Assembly (NCBI GenBank): GCA_016874895.1
Contig: VGSX01000258.1
Coordinates: 1-5,158, forward strand
Direction: 5' to 3'
DNA length: 5,158 nucleotides
Source of the DNA: Deltaproteobacteria bacterium
GTDB taxonomy: Bacteria; Desulfobacterota; Desulfobaccia; Desulfobaccales; Desulfobaccaceae
Made by a program: the position numbers and the translations under genes. This document shows, piece by piece, positions 1 to 5,027 of the stretch. Positions within the stretch are counted from its first letter, which is position 1. Each line of letters opens with the position of its first letter. The notes under the pieces were generated by a model. That model was not told the DNA's origin, did not search any database, and was given only the letters and a program-made list of their open reading frames with translations.

Positions 1-537
1 GCCGCGGCCACGGTGTCCCTGGAACCGGCTACGCCCTTTGTGGTGTCCTTCGAGCCGCTGTTCTCCAATACCCGGAAGCGGGAGCCCCTGGACGTGGTGA
101 TGCGTCCCCGGGTGACGGGCGGCCATCCCGACGACCGGCTGACGGAGTATGTCTACAGTGTGGACGATCCCCAGGCCGCGGTGGTTCCCAATCTCACCTC
201 CGGCTCCATCAAGGGGCTGACCGCGGGGAACCGCACCATCCGACTGGACGCCACCTCGAAGCTGGGCAAGGCGGTGCGGACCGATTATGCGGTGACGGTG
301 GCCGCTAACCAGCCGCCGGAGTGCACGGTGACAAGCCGGGTGAGCGGCGATTACACCTGGTACACGGCGGCCTGCACCGACCCGGACGGGCGGGTGGTGG
401 CCTGGCGCTGGTACCTGGACGACAAGCTTATCAGCAGCGGCCAGACCATCCGCCGGGGGCCGAATGACCCGGAGGGGGTATTGCGGTTTGAGGCCATAGA
501 CGACGGCGGCGTGGTGTACCGGGAAACGATTCTTTAA
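1..537 (+). CDS. C-terminal part of a protein with PKD/Ig-like beta-sandwich repeats (5' partial)
   Basis: The reading frame is open to the left edge, so this is the 3' end of a longer gene. A GTG at 13 has no ribosome binding site before it and is probably internal. Counting from that GTG, residues about 45-98 look like one beta-rich Ig-like unit. Residues about 99-174 look like a PKD-type domain: an N-Q-P-P entry, a D-P-D-G turn at 123-126, a W-R-W-Y strand at 131-134 and a D-D-G-G turn near 163-166. Two cysteines (104 and 121) could form a disulfide, as in an exported protein. PKD and Ig-like repeats usually occur in extracellular or cell-surface proteins and mediate adhesion or act as spacers; export is inferred, because the N-terminus is outside the window. 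The exact family is not recognised. The codons are very GC-rich compared with the genes to the right. A strong terminator follows seven bases after the stop. Confidence 0.7.
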   Translation, partial: AAATVSLEPATPFVVSFEPLFSNTRKREPLDVVMRPRVTGGHPDDRLTEYVYSVDDPQAAVVPNLTSGSIKGLTAGNRTIRLDATSKLGKAVRTDYAVTVAANQPPECTVTSRVSGDYTWYTAACTDPDGRVVAWRWYLDDKLISSGQTIRRGPNDPEGVLRFEAIDDGGVVYRETIL

Positions 538-543
538 CGGGAT

Positions 544-603
544 GCAGGGCCAGGGAAGGCGGCGGCGGGAAAAATAGCCGCCCATCCCCTGGCCCTGCTT
601 TTT
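544..603 (+). terminator. Strong rho-independent terminator of the plus-strand gene
   Basis: A perfect 12-bp inverted repeat (GCAGGGCCAGGG at 544-555 with CCCTGGCCCTGC at 587-598) has a further 6-bp inner stem (GGCGGC at 558-563 with GCCGCC at 577-582). Five T residues follow immediately at 599-603. It sits just after the stop codon at 535-537 and before the end of the convergent helicase gene. In the minus direction the hairpin is not followed by a T run, so it should work mainly for the plus strand, although the stem could also slow transcription coming the other way. Confidence 0.9.
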
Positions 604-628
604 GGGCCTTGGCTGCCTGATTTACTCT

Positions 629-1876
629 TTATCTGTGCCTGAAAAATTGTGACTCTTTAAAATGCTCTCGGGACGATTCGGTTATTTTCTTTTCCCGGCG
701 TCGCTGCGGTTGGCACACCGGTCGGGCGAACTCGATATGGCGGGACACGGCAGCTTTCTGATAATCAAAACTGCTGAGCAGGCACCGCTTTACCTTGGTA
801 CGGAGGACACCCTCGATGCGGCGAACCATATCCTCATCTTCAGAAGTGAAAAAAGTGAAGGCATCACCTCTTTTAGTATTGCGGCCAGTACGTCCGATTC
901 TGTGCGTATAGGCATCGATGGTATCCGGCATGTCATAATTGATAACATGGGAAATCTGAGTCACGTCGATCCCCCGGGCAGCAATGTCAGTCGCCACCAG
1001 TATCTGGAAGGTGCCGTTGCGGAAACCGTTCATCACGGCCTGTCGCCGCGCCTGGGAGAGATTTCCCTGGAGGGAGGTGGCCCGATAGCCTGCCCTCTCC
1101 AATTGTTCCCCTAAGCGTTTGGCCCGGTGTTTGGTGCGGGTAAAGATCAGTACCGACTCGGTATCGGTATGACGCAAAAGCTCCAGGAGGAGTGGGGTTT
1201 TGAGGTGCTGCTCCACCGGATAGAGCCGGTGAGAGACATTGCTTGCCGGACCGGTAGTATTCACCTGCACCGTCACCGGTGCTTGCAGCACTTCATGGGC
1301 CAGATGCAGAATTTCAGCAGGCATGGTGGCCGAGAACAACAGCGTCTGACGTTTTGCCGGCACGTGCTTGATGACCTTTCGGATATCGGGCAGAAATCCC
1401 ATGTCGAACATGCGGTCTGACTCATCCAGAACGAGTACTTCCACATTTGACAAGTCGATGGTGCCCTGATTGAGGTGGTCAAGCAGGCGGCCCGGACAGG
1501 CAACGACAATCTCGGCGCCGTGTTTGAGCTTATCTACCTGAGGACTGAAACCAACCCCGCCATAAACAGTAATGCTCCTGAGTCCCGTCCGGCAGCCGAG
1601 GGTTCCGAAGGCCTCGTGGATCTGCTCGGCCAGTTCCCGAGTGGGGGCAATCACCAGAGCCCTTACCTGCCGGCGTCTACCTGCCAGCAAGCGCTGCAGA
1701 ATAGGTAACACAAATGCTGCGGTCTTGCCGGTGCCGGTGTGGGCCAGACCCACGACGTCGTGCCCTTGCATAATTAGGGGGATGGCTTTTGCCTGTATCG
1801 GGGTTGGGGTTAAGTATCGGGCAGCTCTAACGCCATCCGCGACCTGAGGGTGAAACGCAACTATTTTAAATTTCAA
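629..1876 (-). CDS. rhlE: DEAD-box ATP-dependent RNA helicase, RhlE-like
   Basis: This is an SF2 RNA helicase that uses ATP to unwind short RNA duplexes in the cytoplasm, typically in ribosome assembly, RNA decay or cold adaptation. The start is best placed at the TTG at 1876: an AAGGAG ribosome binding site lies 5 bases before it, while the ATG at 1915 has none. That gives 415 residues. Motifs seen in order: Q motif (PTPIQ, 24-28), Walker A AHTGTGKT (45-52), Ia PTRELAEQ (78-85), GG (106-107), Ib as CPGR (127-130), motif II as DESD (151-154), SAT (182-184), IV around LIFTRTK (243-249), V ATDIAARGID (295-304) and VI HRIGRTGR (325-332). The C-terminal tail from about 390 is basic and charged, as expected for RNA contact. 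Oddities are Ser in place of Ala in the DEAD box and Cys in place of the usual Thr before PGR. The subfamily label (RhlE) is a judgement; the helicase call is firm. Confidence 0.93.
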   Translation of the reverse strand: MKFKIVAFHPQVADGVRAARYLTPTPIQAKAIPLIMQGHDVVGLAHTGTGKTAAFVLPILQRLLAGRRRQVRALVIAPTRELAEQIHEAFGTLGCRTGLRSITVYGGVGFSPQVDKLKHGAEIVVACPGRLLDHLNQGTIDLSNVEVLVLDESDRMFDMGFLPDIRKVIKHVPAKRQTLLFSATMPAEILHLAHEVLQAPVTVQVNTTGPASNVSHRLYPVEQHLKTPLLLELLRHTDTESVLIFTRTKHRAKRLGEQLERAGYRATSLQGNLSQARRQAVMNGFRNGTFQILVATDIAARGIDVTQISHVINYDMPDTIDAYTHRIGRTGRNTKRGDAFTFFTSEDEDMVRRIEGVLRTKVKRCLLSSFDYQKAAVSRHIEFARPVCQPQRRREKKITESSREHFKESQFFRHR

Positions 1877-1880
1877 AGAA

Positions 1881-1886
1881 ACTCCT
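1881..1886 (-). promoter_or_regulatory. Ribosome binding site that fixes the TTG start of the helicase
   Basis: On the minus strand this reads AAGGAG or close to it, within an A-rich run, and lies five bases before the TTG at 1876-1874. The TTG also aligns with where RhlE-like proteins begin, a few residues before the conserved F-x-x-x-P of the Q-motif region. The upstream ATG at 1915 would add 13 residues, with the Shine-Dalgarno sequence itself translated. Confidence 0.75.
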
Positions 1887-1899
1887 TTTTTAATTGTTC

Positions 1900-1926
1900 G
1901 GGCAAATATGCCCATATAGTCATATG
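1900..1926 (-). repeat. Two adjacent small inverted repeats in the helicase leader
   Basis: Positions 1900-1913 form a palindrome with GGGCA and TGCCC arms around a 4-base loop. Positions 1913-1926 form a second one with CATAT and ATATG arms around a 4-base loop. In the mRNA they would be two back-to-back hairpins ending about 14 bases before the ribosome binding site. They may be leader RNA structures or an operator. No clear promoter could be assigned in the 139 bp between the helicase start and the upstream gene. Confidence 0.4.
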
Positions 1927-2015
1927 GTTAAAAATATGCTGTTATCCTGACAGAACCGAGGGGAAATTTCTGAAAAGGATTGCCGCTGAGAAAAGGGAAT
2001 TAGGAGAAAATTATT

Positions 2016-2357
2016 TTAATATTGTACCAGACGGGCCTTTGGATGCCAATGATTTTTAACGACCAACCGCCCGGCTTCTCGCCAATAATCCTTGATTTCT
2101 TCGAAGCTGAGGGGCTGGGTGCCGTAGCCAGCTTGCCTGATCTCGTGCAAAATCTCGAATGGGACTTGTAATTCTCCCGGGGTCATGTCATTGGGCTTGC
2201 AGGCTTCCCCAAGAATTATTACCAAAGGCCGGCCGTTAGCATGATCCATCAAGCTCCGGGTGATTGTGACCGGATAGCTGATACAACCGGTTCTATCCAA
2301 GGCCTCGCAATACCCGTCCCATTCCGAAAATATCAATCTAAAATCTCTCTGCTTCAT
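2016..2357 (-). CDS. Hypothetical protein, 113 residues
   Basis: I do not recognise the family. The start is placed at the ATG at 2357 because GAGGAG lies 7 bases upstream; the longer frame to 2414 has no comparable site. The protein is soluble-looking, with no signal peptide or membrane segment. It has a hydrophobic strand (LVIILG, 45-50), three cysteines (17, 25, 53), a helical stretch with PFEILHEI (66-73), and an aromatic and basic C-terminus (KNHWHPKARL, 101-110). The start codon and Shine-Dalgarno sequence support it being a real gene, and it follows the 144-residue gene on the same strand after 129 bp, so the two may share a transcript. No function is proposed. Confidence 0.65.
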   Translation of the reverse strand: MKQRDFRLIFSEWDGYCEALDRTGCISYPVTITRSLMDHANGRPLVIILGEACKPNDMTPGELQVPFEILHEIRQAGYGTQPLSFEEIKDYWREAGRLVVKNHWHPKARLVQY

Positions 2358-2486
2358 CGGAGTTCTCCTCTGCGGCCATTGACTACCGGATTTCCTGGAT
2401 AATAAATATACCAAGCCTTTATGGCAGGGGGTGAAAACCCCGGCCCCTCGGCAGGTAACGTTCTGGGCGCTGTGCCTGGCCGTTGG

Positions 2487-2921
2487 CTATGCTTCTTTTT
2501 TAGTTGCTTTAGTTGATTTTCTCTTCTTTTTCGCAAGTCCTTGAGGAGCTTCTGCTTCTAGAGTTTCTGATTGGGGTGGCATTTCCTGGCTGGCGGCAGC
2601 AGCCACCATGATTCTCTGCTGTAGGGCATTATTTATCTGCAGATTAGTGAAATAACCTCTCTGGAAAGAATCCAGCCCAAATTCAGTGAGATGTTTTTTC
2701 TCTTGGCGATCAGGCAGGTCTACGTAGATATATTCCCCATCTATTTTCTTAATAGTCCCCAAGCCAAAGCTACAGTGGTTGATAGTGAGTCCTATTAGTT
2801 CACGCCAGCAATCTTTGCTCGAGGAGGCATACTGGAAGAAACTTAGAGGGTCAATGGTAATGATTTCCTGAGAATCCAGATTATTACCTCCATGGTCGGA
2901 ACTGACATCAGGTTGAGTCAT
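2487..2921 (-). CDS. Hypothetical protein with a Tudor-like H-x-x-FG-x-G motif and a lysine-rich tail
   Basis: This 144-residue cytosolic protein has no signal peptide or membrane segment. Residues about 39-90 have a W-x-E-L-I-G then I-N-H-C-S-F-G-L-G-T-I pattern, followed by two beta strands (EYIYVDLP, 63-70) and an F-x-x-x-x-F end. This resembles the small SH3/Tudor-like beta-barrel modules with an H-x-x-FG-x-G signature, such as the one at the C-terminus of UvrD/PcrA helicases, where it contacts protein or nucleic acid. The middle is helical with an alanine run (107-110). The tail (131-144) is mostly Lys with Thr, Ser and Ala, as in nucleic-acid-binding tails. A nucleic-acid or RNA-polymerase role is therefore an inference only. 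The ATG at 2921 has a weak GGGGT site 8 bases before it. The gene begins 53 bp after the radical-SAM remnant, and its codons are AT-richer than those of the plus-strand gene. Confidence 0.7.
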   Translation of the reverse strand: MTQPDVSSDHGGNNLDSQEIITIDPLSFFQYASSSKDCWRELIGLTINHCSFGLGTIKKIDGEYIYVDLPDRQEKKHLTEFGLDSFQRGYFTNLQINNALQQRIMVAAAASQEMPPQSETLEAEAPQGLAKKKRKSTKATKKEA

Positions 2922-2974
2922 GATTTTTACCCCGTAACTTACGAAATTAAGATAAGGCCGAAACCAGGGAAGCT

Positions 2975-3634
2975 TTATTCGCCATTAAAGCGATGAGACG
3001 CTTCCTGCCATAAAGGGGTGCCCCGATAGGTGCATAAGCGATTGAAGCACAAGGTGTCCAGCTTCAATCTGGCGGCAAAGCGGAAACTGGCCAGAACGTC
3101 TTTTTTAGTTTCACCGGGAGAACCGATGACAAAAAAACCGTGTACCCTTGCGATCCCGTGACGCTTCGCTTCACTGACGGCATGCTTCACCTTTGCAGAG
3201 TCTGCTTTTTGTGAAGCCGGTCAAGGACCTTTTGTGTGCCTGCTTCCACCCCAAAGGCCCGGAAATTGCAGTTGACCTTTTTCATAAGAGGGAATTGATC
3301 AACCGCCATCGCATCAACCCGACCTTCGCAGCCGCAGGGCCAGATCTTTGAACGCCGGGTAGGTGGTCGTCGAGAGACAGGAAAGGGCAATAAAGTCAGG
3401 ACCCTCTACCTCGGTGGTCTGAGCAATGTGTTCCGCCTGCATCTGCGGGTGACAGGTGTCAAAGAGCCGGACTTGGTGTCCATGTTGGCGCACTACTGGA
3501 GCAAGGGTCTGGATCCCTAAAGGCGGGAAGGCCATAATTTTGGTCCGGCCATTGTCAGTCCCTGATCTATCCAGGCTTTTCGGAAGTAATTGGCAAAAAT
3601 TGTGGTCGCGGACAAAAACCAAGAAAACATTCAT
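2975..3634 (-). pseudogene. Broken B12-binding/radical-SAM protein gene (internal deletion plus frameshift)
   Basis: Three reading frames together make parts of one B12-binding radical-SAM protein. The first (3314-3634) starts at the ATG at 3634, with GAAGGA 7 bases before it. It gives 106 residues of Rossmann-like B12-binding domain (FPPLGIQTLAPVVRQHGHQV, 36-55, then a D-F-I-A-L-S strand). It then runs into a stop at the join near 3317-3333. The second frame (to 3187) resumes at a G-R-V-D-A-M strand and G-V-E-A-G-T, which belong to the later half of the radical-SAM barrel. The third (2975-3190) continues with H-G-F-F-V-I-G-S-P-G-E-T and a R-G-T-P-L-W end. The C-x-x-x-C-x-x-C iron-sulfur loop and the strands around it are absent from all frames. 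The C-terminus also ends earlier than usual for the family. Without the cluster ligands no radical-SAM chemistry is possible, so I call it a pseudogene. Confidence 0.85.
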
Positions 3635-3794
3635 TGCAAGATCCTTCACAGTCTCAGGTCCAGGATAATTCAGGGGATAAGTCATCGAATCCGACTGCTT
3701 AAAAGAATTGCGACCAGAGGCCGCCATCTGAATACCAGAAGCTCAAAGGACTGGAAGTTGCTGGGCGAAGGTAGCGGCCAGCGGCAATCCGGTT
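3635..3794. other. Intergenic gap between the RRM gene and the radical-SAM remnant
   Basis: The 160 bp between the RRM stop codon and the ATG at 3634 contain no convincing gene. An in-frame extension of the remnant up to 3727 has no ribosome binding site. A short CCGG-containing repeat overlaps the RRM stop but has no T run, so I see no intrinsic terminator for the csp-rrm transcript here. Confidence 0.4.
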
Positions 3795-4088
3795 CTACCG
3801 GTAACCGCCCCGCCGACCACCGCCGCCAGACCCGCCTTTGTGCTGGGGCTTGGCTTCGTTGACTGCCAGTGGGCGTCCATCGATAGTCCGGCCGTTGAGC
3901 ATGGATATGGCCTTTTGGCCTGACGATTTGGTTTCCATTTCCACAAAACCGAAGCCCCGGGGTTGCCCGGAGTTCCGGTCGGTGATAATCTTGGCCGAGG
4001 TGACATAGCCTGCCTCGGAAAAAAGCGTGCTCAACTGTTCTTCAGTAGTCTCGAAAGACAGATTGCCCACATACAATTTCATGCTCAT
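3795..4088 (-). CDS. Small RRM-domain RNA-binding protein with a glycine-rich tail
   Basis: This is a single-domain RNA recognition motif protein of 97 residues that binds single-stranded RNA in the cytoplasm. RNP2 is LYVGNL (5-10) and RNP1 is RGFGFVEM (44-51), with the stacking aromatics in place. The rest of the domain follows the usual order, with the ISMLNG helix at 61-66 and the DGRPLAVNEA strand at 70-79. The tail (85-97) is Gly/Arg-rich, as in the cold-inducible Rbp proteins of cyanobacteria and similar small bacterial RRM proteins. The start at 4088 has AAGGAG five bases before it; a second ATG two codons later is also possible. It follows the cold-shock gene by 110 bp on the same strand, so co-expression as an RNA chaperone pair is likely. 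Its ribosome binding site may be masked by RNA structure in the spacer. Confidence 0.94.
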   Translation of the reverse strand: MSMKLYVGNLSFETTEEQLSTLFSEAGYVTSAKIITDRNSGQPRGFGFVEMETKSSGQKAISMLNGRTIDGRPLAVNEAKPQHKGGSGGGGRRGGYR

Positions 4089-4093
4089 AGCTT

Positions 4094-4180
4094 CTCCTTG
4101 TAGGTCTTGCCAGGATGACTTGGTAGAATTTCTTTAGGAAGGAGTATCGGAACTCCAAAGCTCACAGATTGCGGAGTTCC
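4094..4180 (-). promoter_or_regulatory. Spacer with mutually exclusive RNA hairpins ahead of the RRM gene
   Basis: In the minus-strand RNA, segment 1 (GGAACTCC, plus positions 4173-4180) pairs perfectly over 8 bp with segment 2 (GGAGTTCC, 4149-4156) around a 16-base loop. The GGAGT at the start of segment 2 can instead pair with ACTCC in segment 3 (4140-4145 region) around a 6-base loop. Segment 3 continues as CTCCTT (4139-4144), which is exactly complementary to the RRM ribosome binding site AAGGAG (4094-4099). If 1 pairs with 2, segment 3 is free to mask the ribosome binding site; if 2 pairs with 3, the site is open. No T run follows, so this is not a normal terminator. Regulatory function is an inference from complementarity. 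Confidence 0.5.
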
Positions 4181-4198
4181 ATCCTCGATCAGTTCAGC

Positions 4199-4402
4199 CT
4201 AACGAATTGTGACATTCTGGGCCTGAGCCCCTTTGGGGCCCTGGACTACTTCGAATTCCACGGCCTGGTTTTCAGACAAAGAGCGGTAGCCTTCCGTTTG
4301 AATGGCGCTGTGATGCACAAAGACATCGGGGCCGCTTTCCCGGGCGATAAACCCAAACCCCTTAGAATCATTAAACCATTTTACCGTACCAGTTTCTTTC
4401 AC
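4199..4402 (-). CDS. cspA: CspA-family cold-shock protein
   Basis: This 67-residue cold-shock-domain protein is an RNA/ssDNA chaperone that melts secondary structure in mRNA and can act as an antiterminator. The five-strand OB fold is complete: GTVKWF (5-10), RNP1 KGFGFI (14-19), RNP2 VFVHHS (27-32), a linker with the usual GYRSL (38-42), and the last strands VEFEV and AQNVTI. The nucleic-acid-stacking residues W9, F17, F19, F28 and H30 are present. It starts at GTG (4402), with a strong AGGAGG 7 bases upstream. The length is normal for the family. It has its own promoter and a structured leader of about 147 nt, similar in length to the long leader of E. coli cspA. The RRM gene lies downstream on the same strand. 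Many genomes carry several csp paralogues, so the symbol marks the family and not a proven orthologue. Confidence 0.96.
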   Translation of the reverse strand: MKETGTVKWFNDSKGFGFIARESGPDVFVHHSAIQTEGYRSLSENQAVEFEVVQGPKGAQAQNVTIR

Positions 4403-4549
4403 AGTGAAACCTCCTCAACATACTACATAGATATCCTACCAACTAAGCAGGTCGCCAAGCCGTCAGGCAAAAAAAATCGGCGGGAGAATGCACCCCCTCC
4501 GATTCTTGTCCAGGACTTGCGACCTGAATTACGTCTGACATGCTAATCT
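4403..4549 (-). promoter_or_regulatory. Long structured 5' leader of the cold-shock gene
   Basis: If transcription starts 6-8 bases after the -10 box, near 4549, the untranslated leader is about 147 nt. It holds an outer stem (CAGGTCGC near its 5' side at 4519-4526 with GCGACCTG at 4448-4455, extended by AAG and CTT with one bulged G), and inside this loop a rho-independent terminator hairpin. An AGACGTA (4530-4536) lies at about +14 to +20 and shares GACGTA with the E. coli cold box, but the match is short. It ends with the AGGAGG ribosome binding site. Long leaders that refold with temperature are a known control device for csp genes; that this one does so is inferred. Confidence 0.6.
4469..4504 (-). 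terminator. Intrinsic terminator (attenuator) inside the cold-shock leader
   Basis: On the minus strand AATCGG (4499-4504) pairs with CCGATT (4475-4480). After an A/G mismatch, GGG (4495-4497) pairs with CCC (4482-4484), closing a 10-base loop. The stem runs directly into a T run (six Ts at 4469-4474 after the two in the stem). On the plus strand no T run follows the hairpin, so it works only toward the csp gene. It lies after the csp promoter and before its start codon, so it should stop a fraction of csp transcripts early unless read-through is promoted. Confidence 0.75.
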
Positions 4550-4555
4550 ATATTT

Positions 4556-4583
4556 AATATACAAGAATTTTTATTAATGTCAA
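4556..4583 (-). promoter_or_regulatory. Sigma70-type promoter of the cold-shock gene
   Basis: The minus strand has a perfect TTGACA -35 box (4578-4583), a 16-bp spacer and TATATT as the -10 box (4556-4561, five of six consensus bases). Just upstream, 4584-4614 is rich in A and T tracts, like an UP element that binds the alpha subunit of RNA polymerase. The predicted start is near 4549. The orientation and position fit only the csp gene. Confidence 0.8.
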
Positions 4584-4790
4584 GCAACATACAAATATAT
4601 TCATTTTTTCTTTTATAACGCTTGAAACCTTAAAACAGTAGTTATTCCCTATAGCTTGCCATTATCCTCTCAACCACAACCGGCTTCGAGATTCCATATT
4701 ACTCCTGGATAACAGAACCTTCCCGGCAAGGGACCGTCATCCGAATGGCAAGGAAGCATGGTCTAGGCAACCGGAAAGTTACCTCCGTCC
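4584..4790. other. Noncoding stretch between the antitoxin and the csp promoter
   Basis: About 207 bp hold no supported gene on either strand. The part next to the promoter is AT-rich and may be an UP element. The part near the antitoxin has two copies of GGCAAGG (4726-4732 and 4747-4753) but no clear terminator, riboswitch or tRNA fold that I can see. Confidence 0.5.
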
Positions 4791-5027
4791 TTACCCCGGA
4801 GCCACTTCCAACTTAATCCCCGCGGAGGCTTGCAGGTGTTTGATGATCTGAAAGAGATTGTCCGCCCGGGGGTTGCCTTTGGGGCCGAACAGGCGCATCA
4901 AACTTTTCACCGGGATATGGGTGGCCTCCGCCAACCGCCCAAAGCCCACCGCGGCGTTGATGTAATCTCGCAAAACGGCGTTGCCGGTGGCCATGTCCCC
5001 GGCAAGCAGGGCGTCAACGCCGGTCAC
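4791..5027 (-). CDS. Helix-turn-helix antitoxin of a type II toxin-antitoxin pair
   Basis: This is a 78-residue DNA-binding antitoxin that would bind and neutralise the upstream-encoded toxin and repress the shared operon. The pattern LLAGD (7-11), LRDYINAAVGF (19-29), LAEATHIPVKSLMRLFGPKG (32-51), then NLFQIIKHLQ (57-66), matches the HTH antitoxin/regulator family that accompanies RelE/YafQ-like toxins; the HTH is about residues 30-48. I choose the GTG at 5027 because it overlaps the toxin stop in a 4-base GTGA, typical of translational coupling; a TTG one codon earlier (5030) is possible. Many family members carry about 30 more N-terminal residues, but here an in-frame stop at 5037-5039 rules that out. 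The toxin-first order is like HigBA and unlike most RelBE pairs. Confidence 0.85.
   Translation of the reverse strand: MTGVDALLAGDMATGNAVLRDYINAAVGFGRLAEATHIPVKSLMRLFGPKGNPRADNLFQIIKHLQASAGIKLEVAPG

Noticed and set aside
13..15. GTG at 13 as the start of the plus-strand gene
   Set aside because: The frame is open to the window edge, no Shine-Dalgarno precedes it and the protein would begin inside a beta-domain region with no signal peptide.
662..1847. Plus-strand open frames opposite the helicase (662-1114, 1127-1420, 1475-1708, 1572-1847)
   Set aside because: They lie antisense to a helicase with every motif in order, have no convincing ribosome binding sites and show no recognisable domain.
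1850..2059. Plus-strand 69-residue open frame between the helicase and the 113-residue gene
   Set aside because: It covers the helicase leader and the end of the next gene on the other strand, has no ribosome binding site and its sequence looks random.
2428..2441. GGGG/CCCC hairpin as a terminator
   Set aside because: The stem is only four base pairs and no T run follows on either strand.
2354..2536. 60-residue minus-strand frame bridging two genes
   Set aside because: It overlaps the lysine-rich tail of the 144-residue gene in another frame and the following spacer; its basic composition is a by-product of that tail.
3743..4006. 87-residue minus-strand frame across the RRM gene
   Set aside because: It is a shifted frame of the RRM coding region, which has clear RNP motifs in its own frame.
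4169..4546. 125-residue plus-strand frame over the csp gene and its leader
   Set aside because: It is antisense to a definite cold-shock domain and reads through the terminator hairpin; no start signal.
4640..4790. Possible riboswitch or tRNA before the csp promoter
   Set aside because: I compared it by eye to c-di-GMP, TPP, cobalamin and glycine riboswitch cores and tRNA T-loops; only short chance matches appear.
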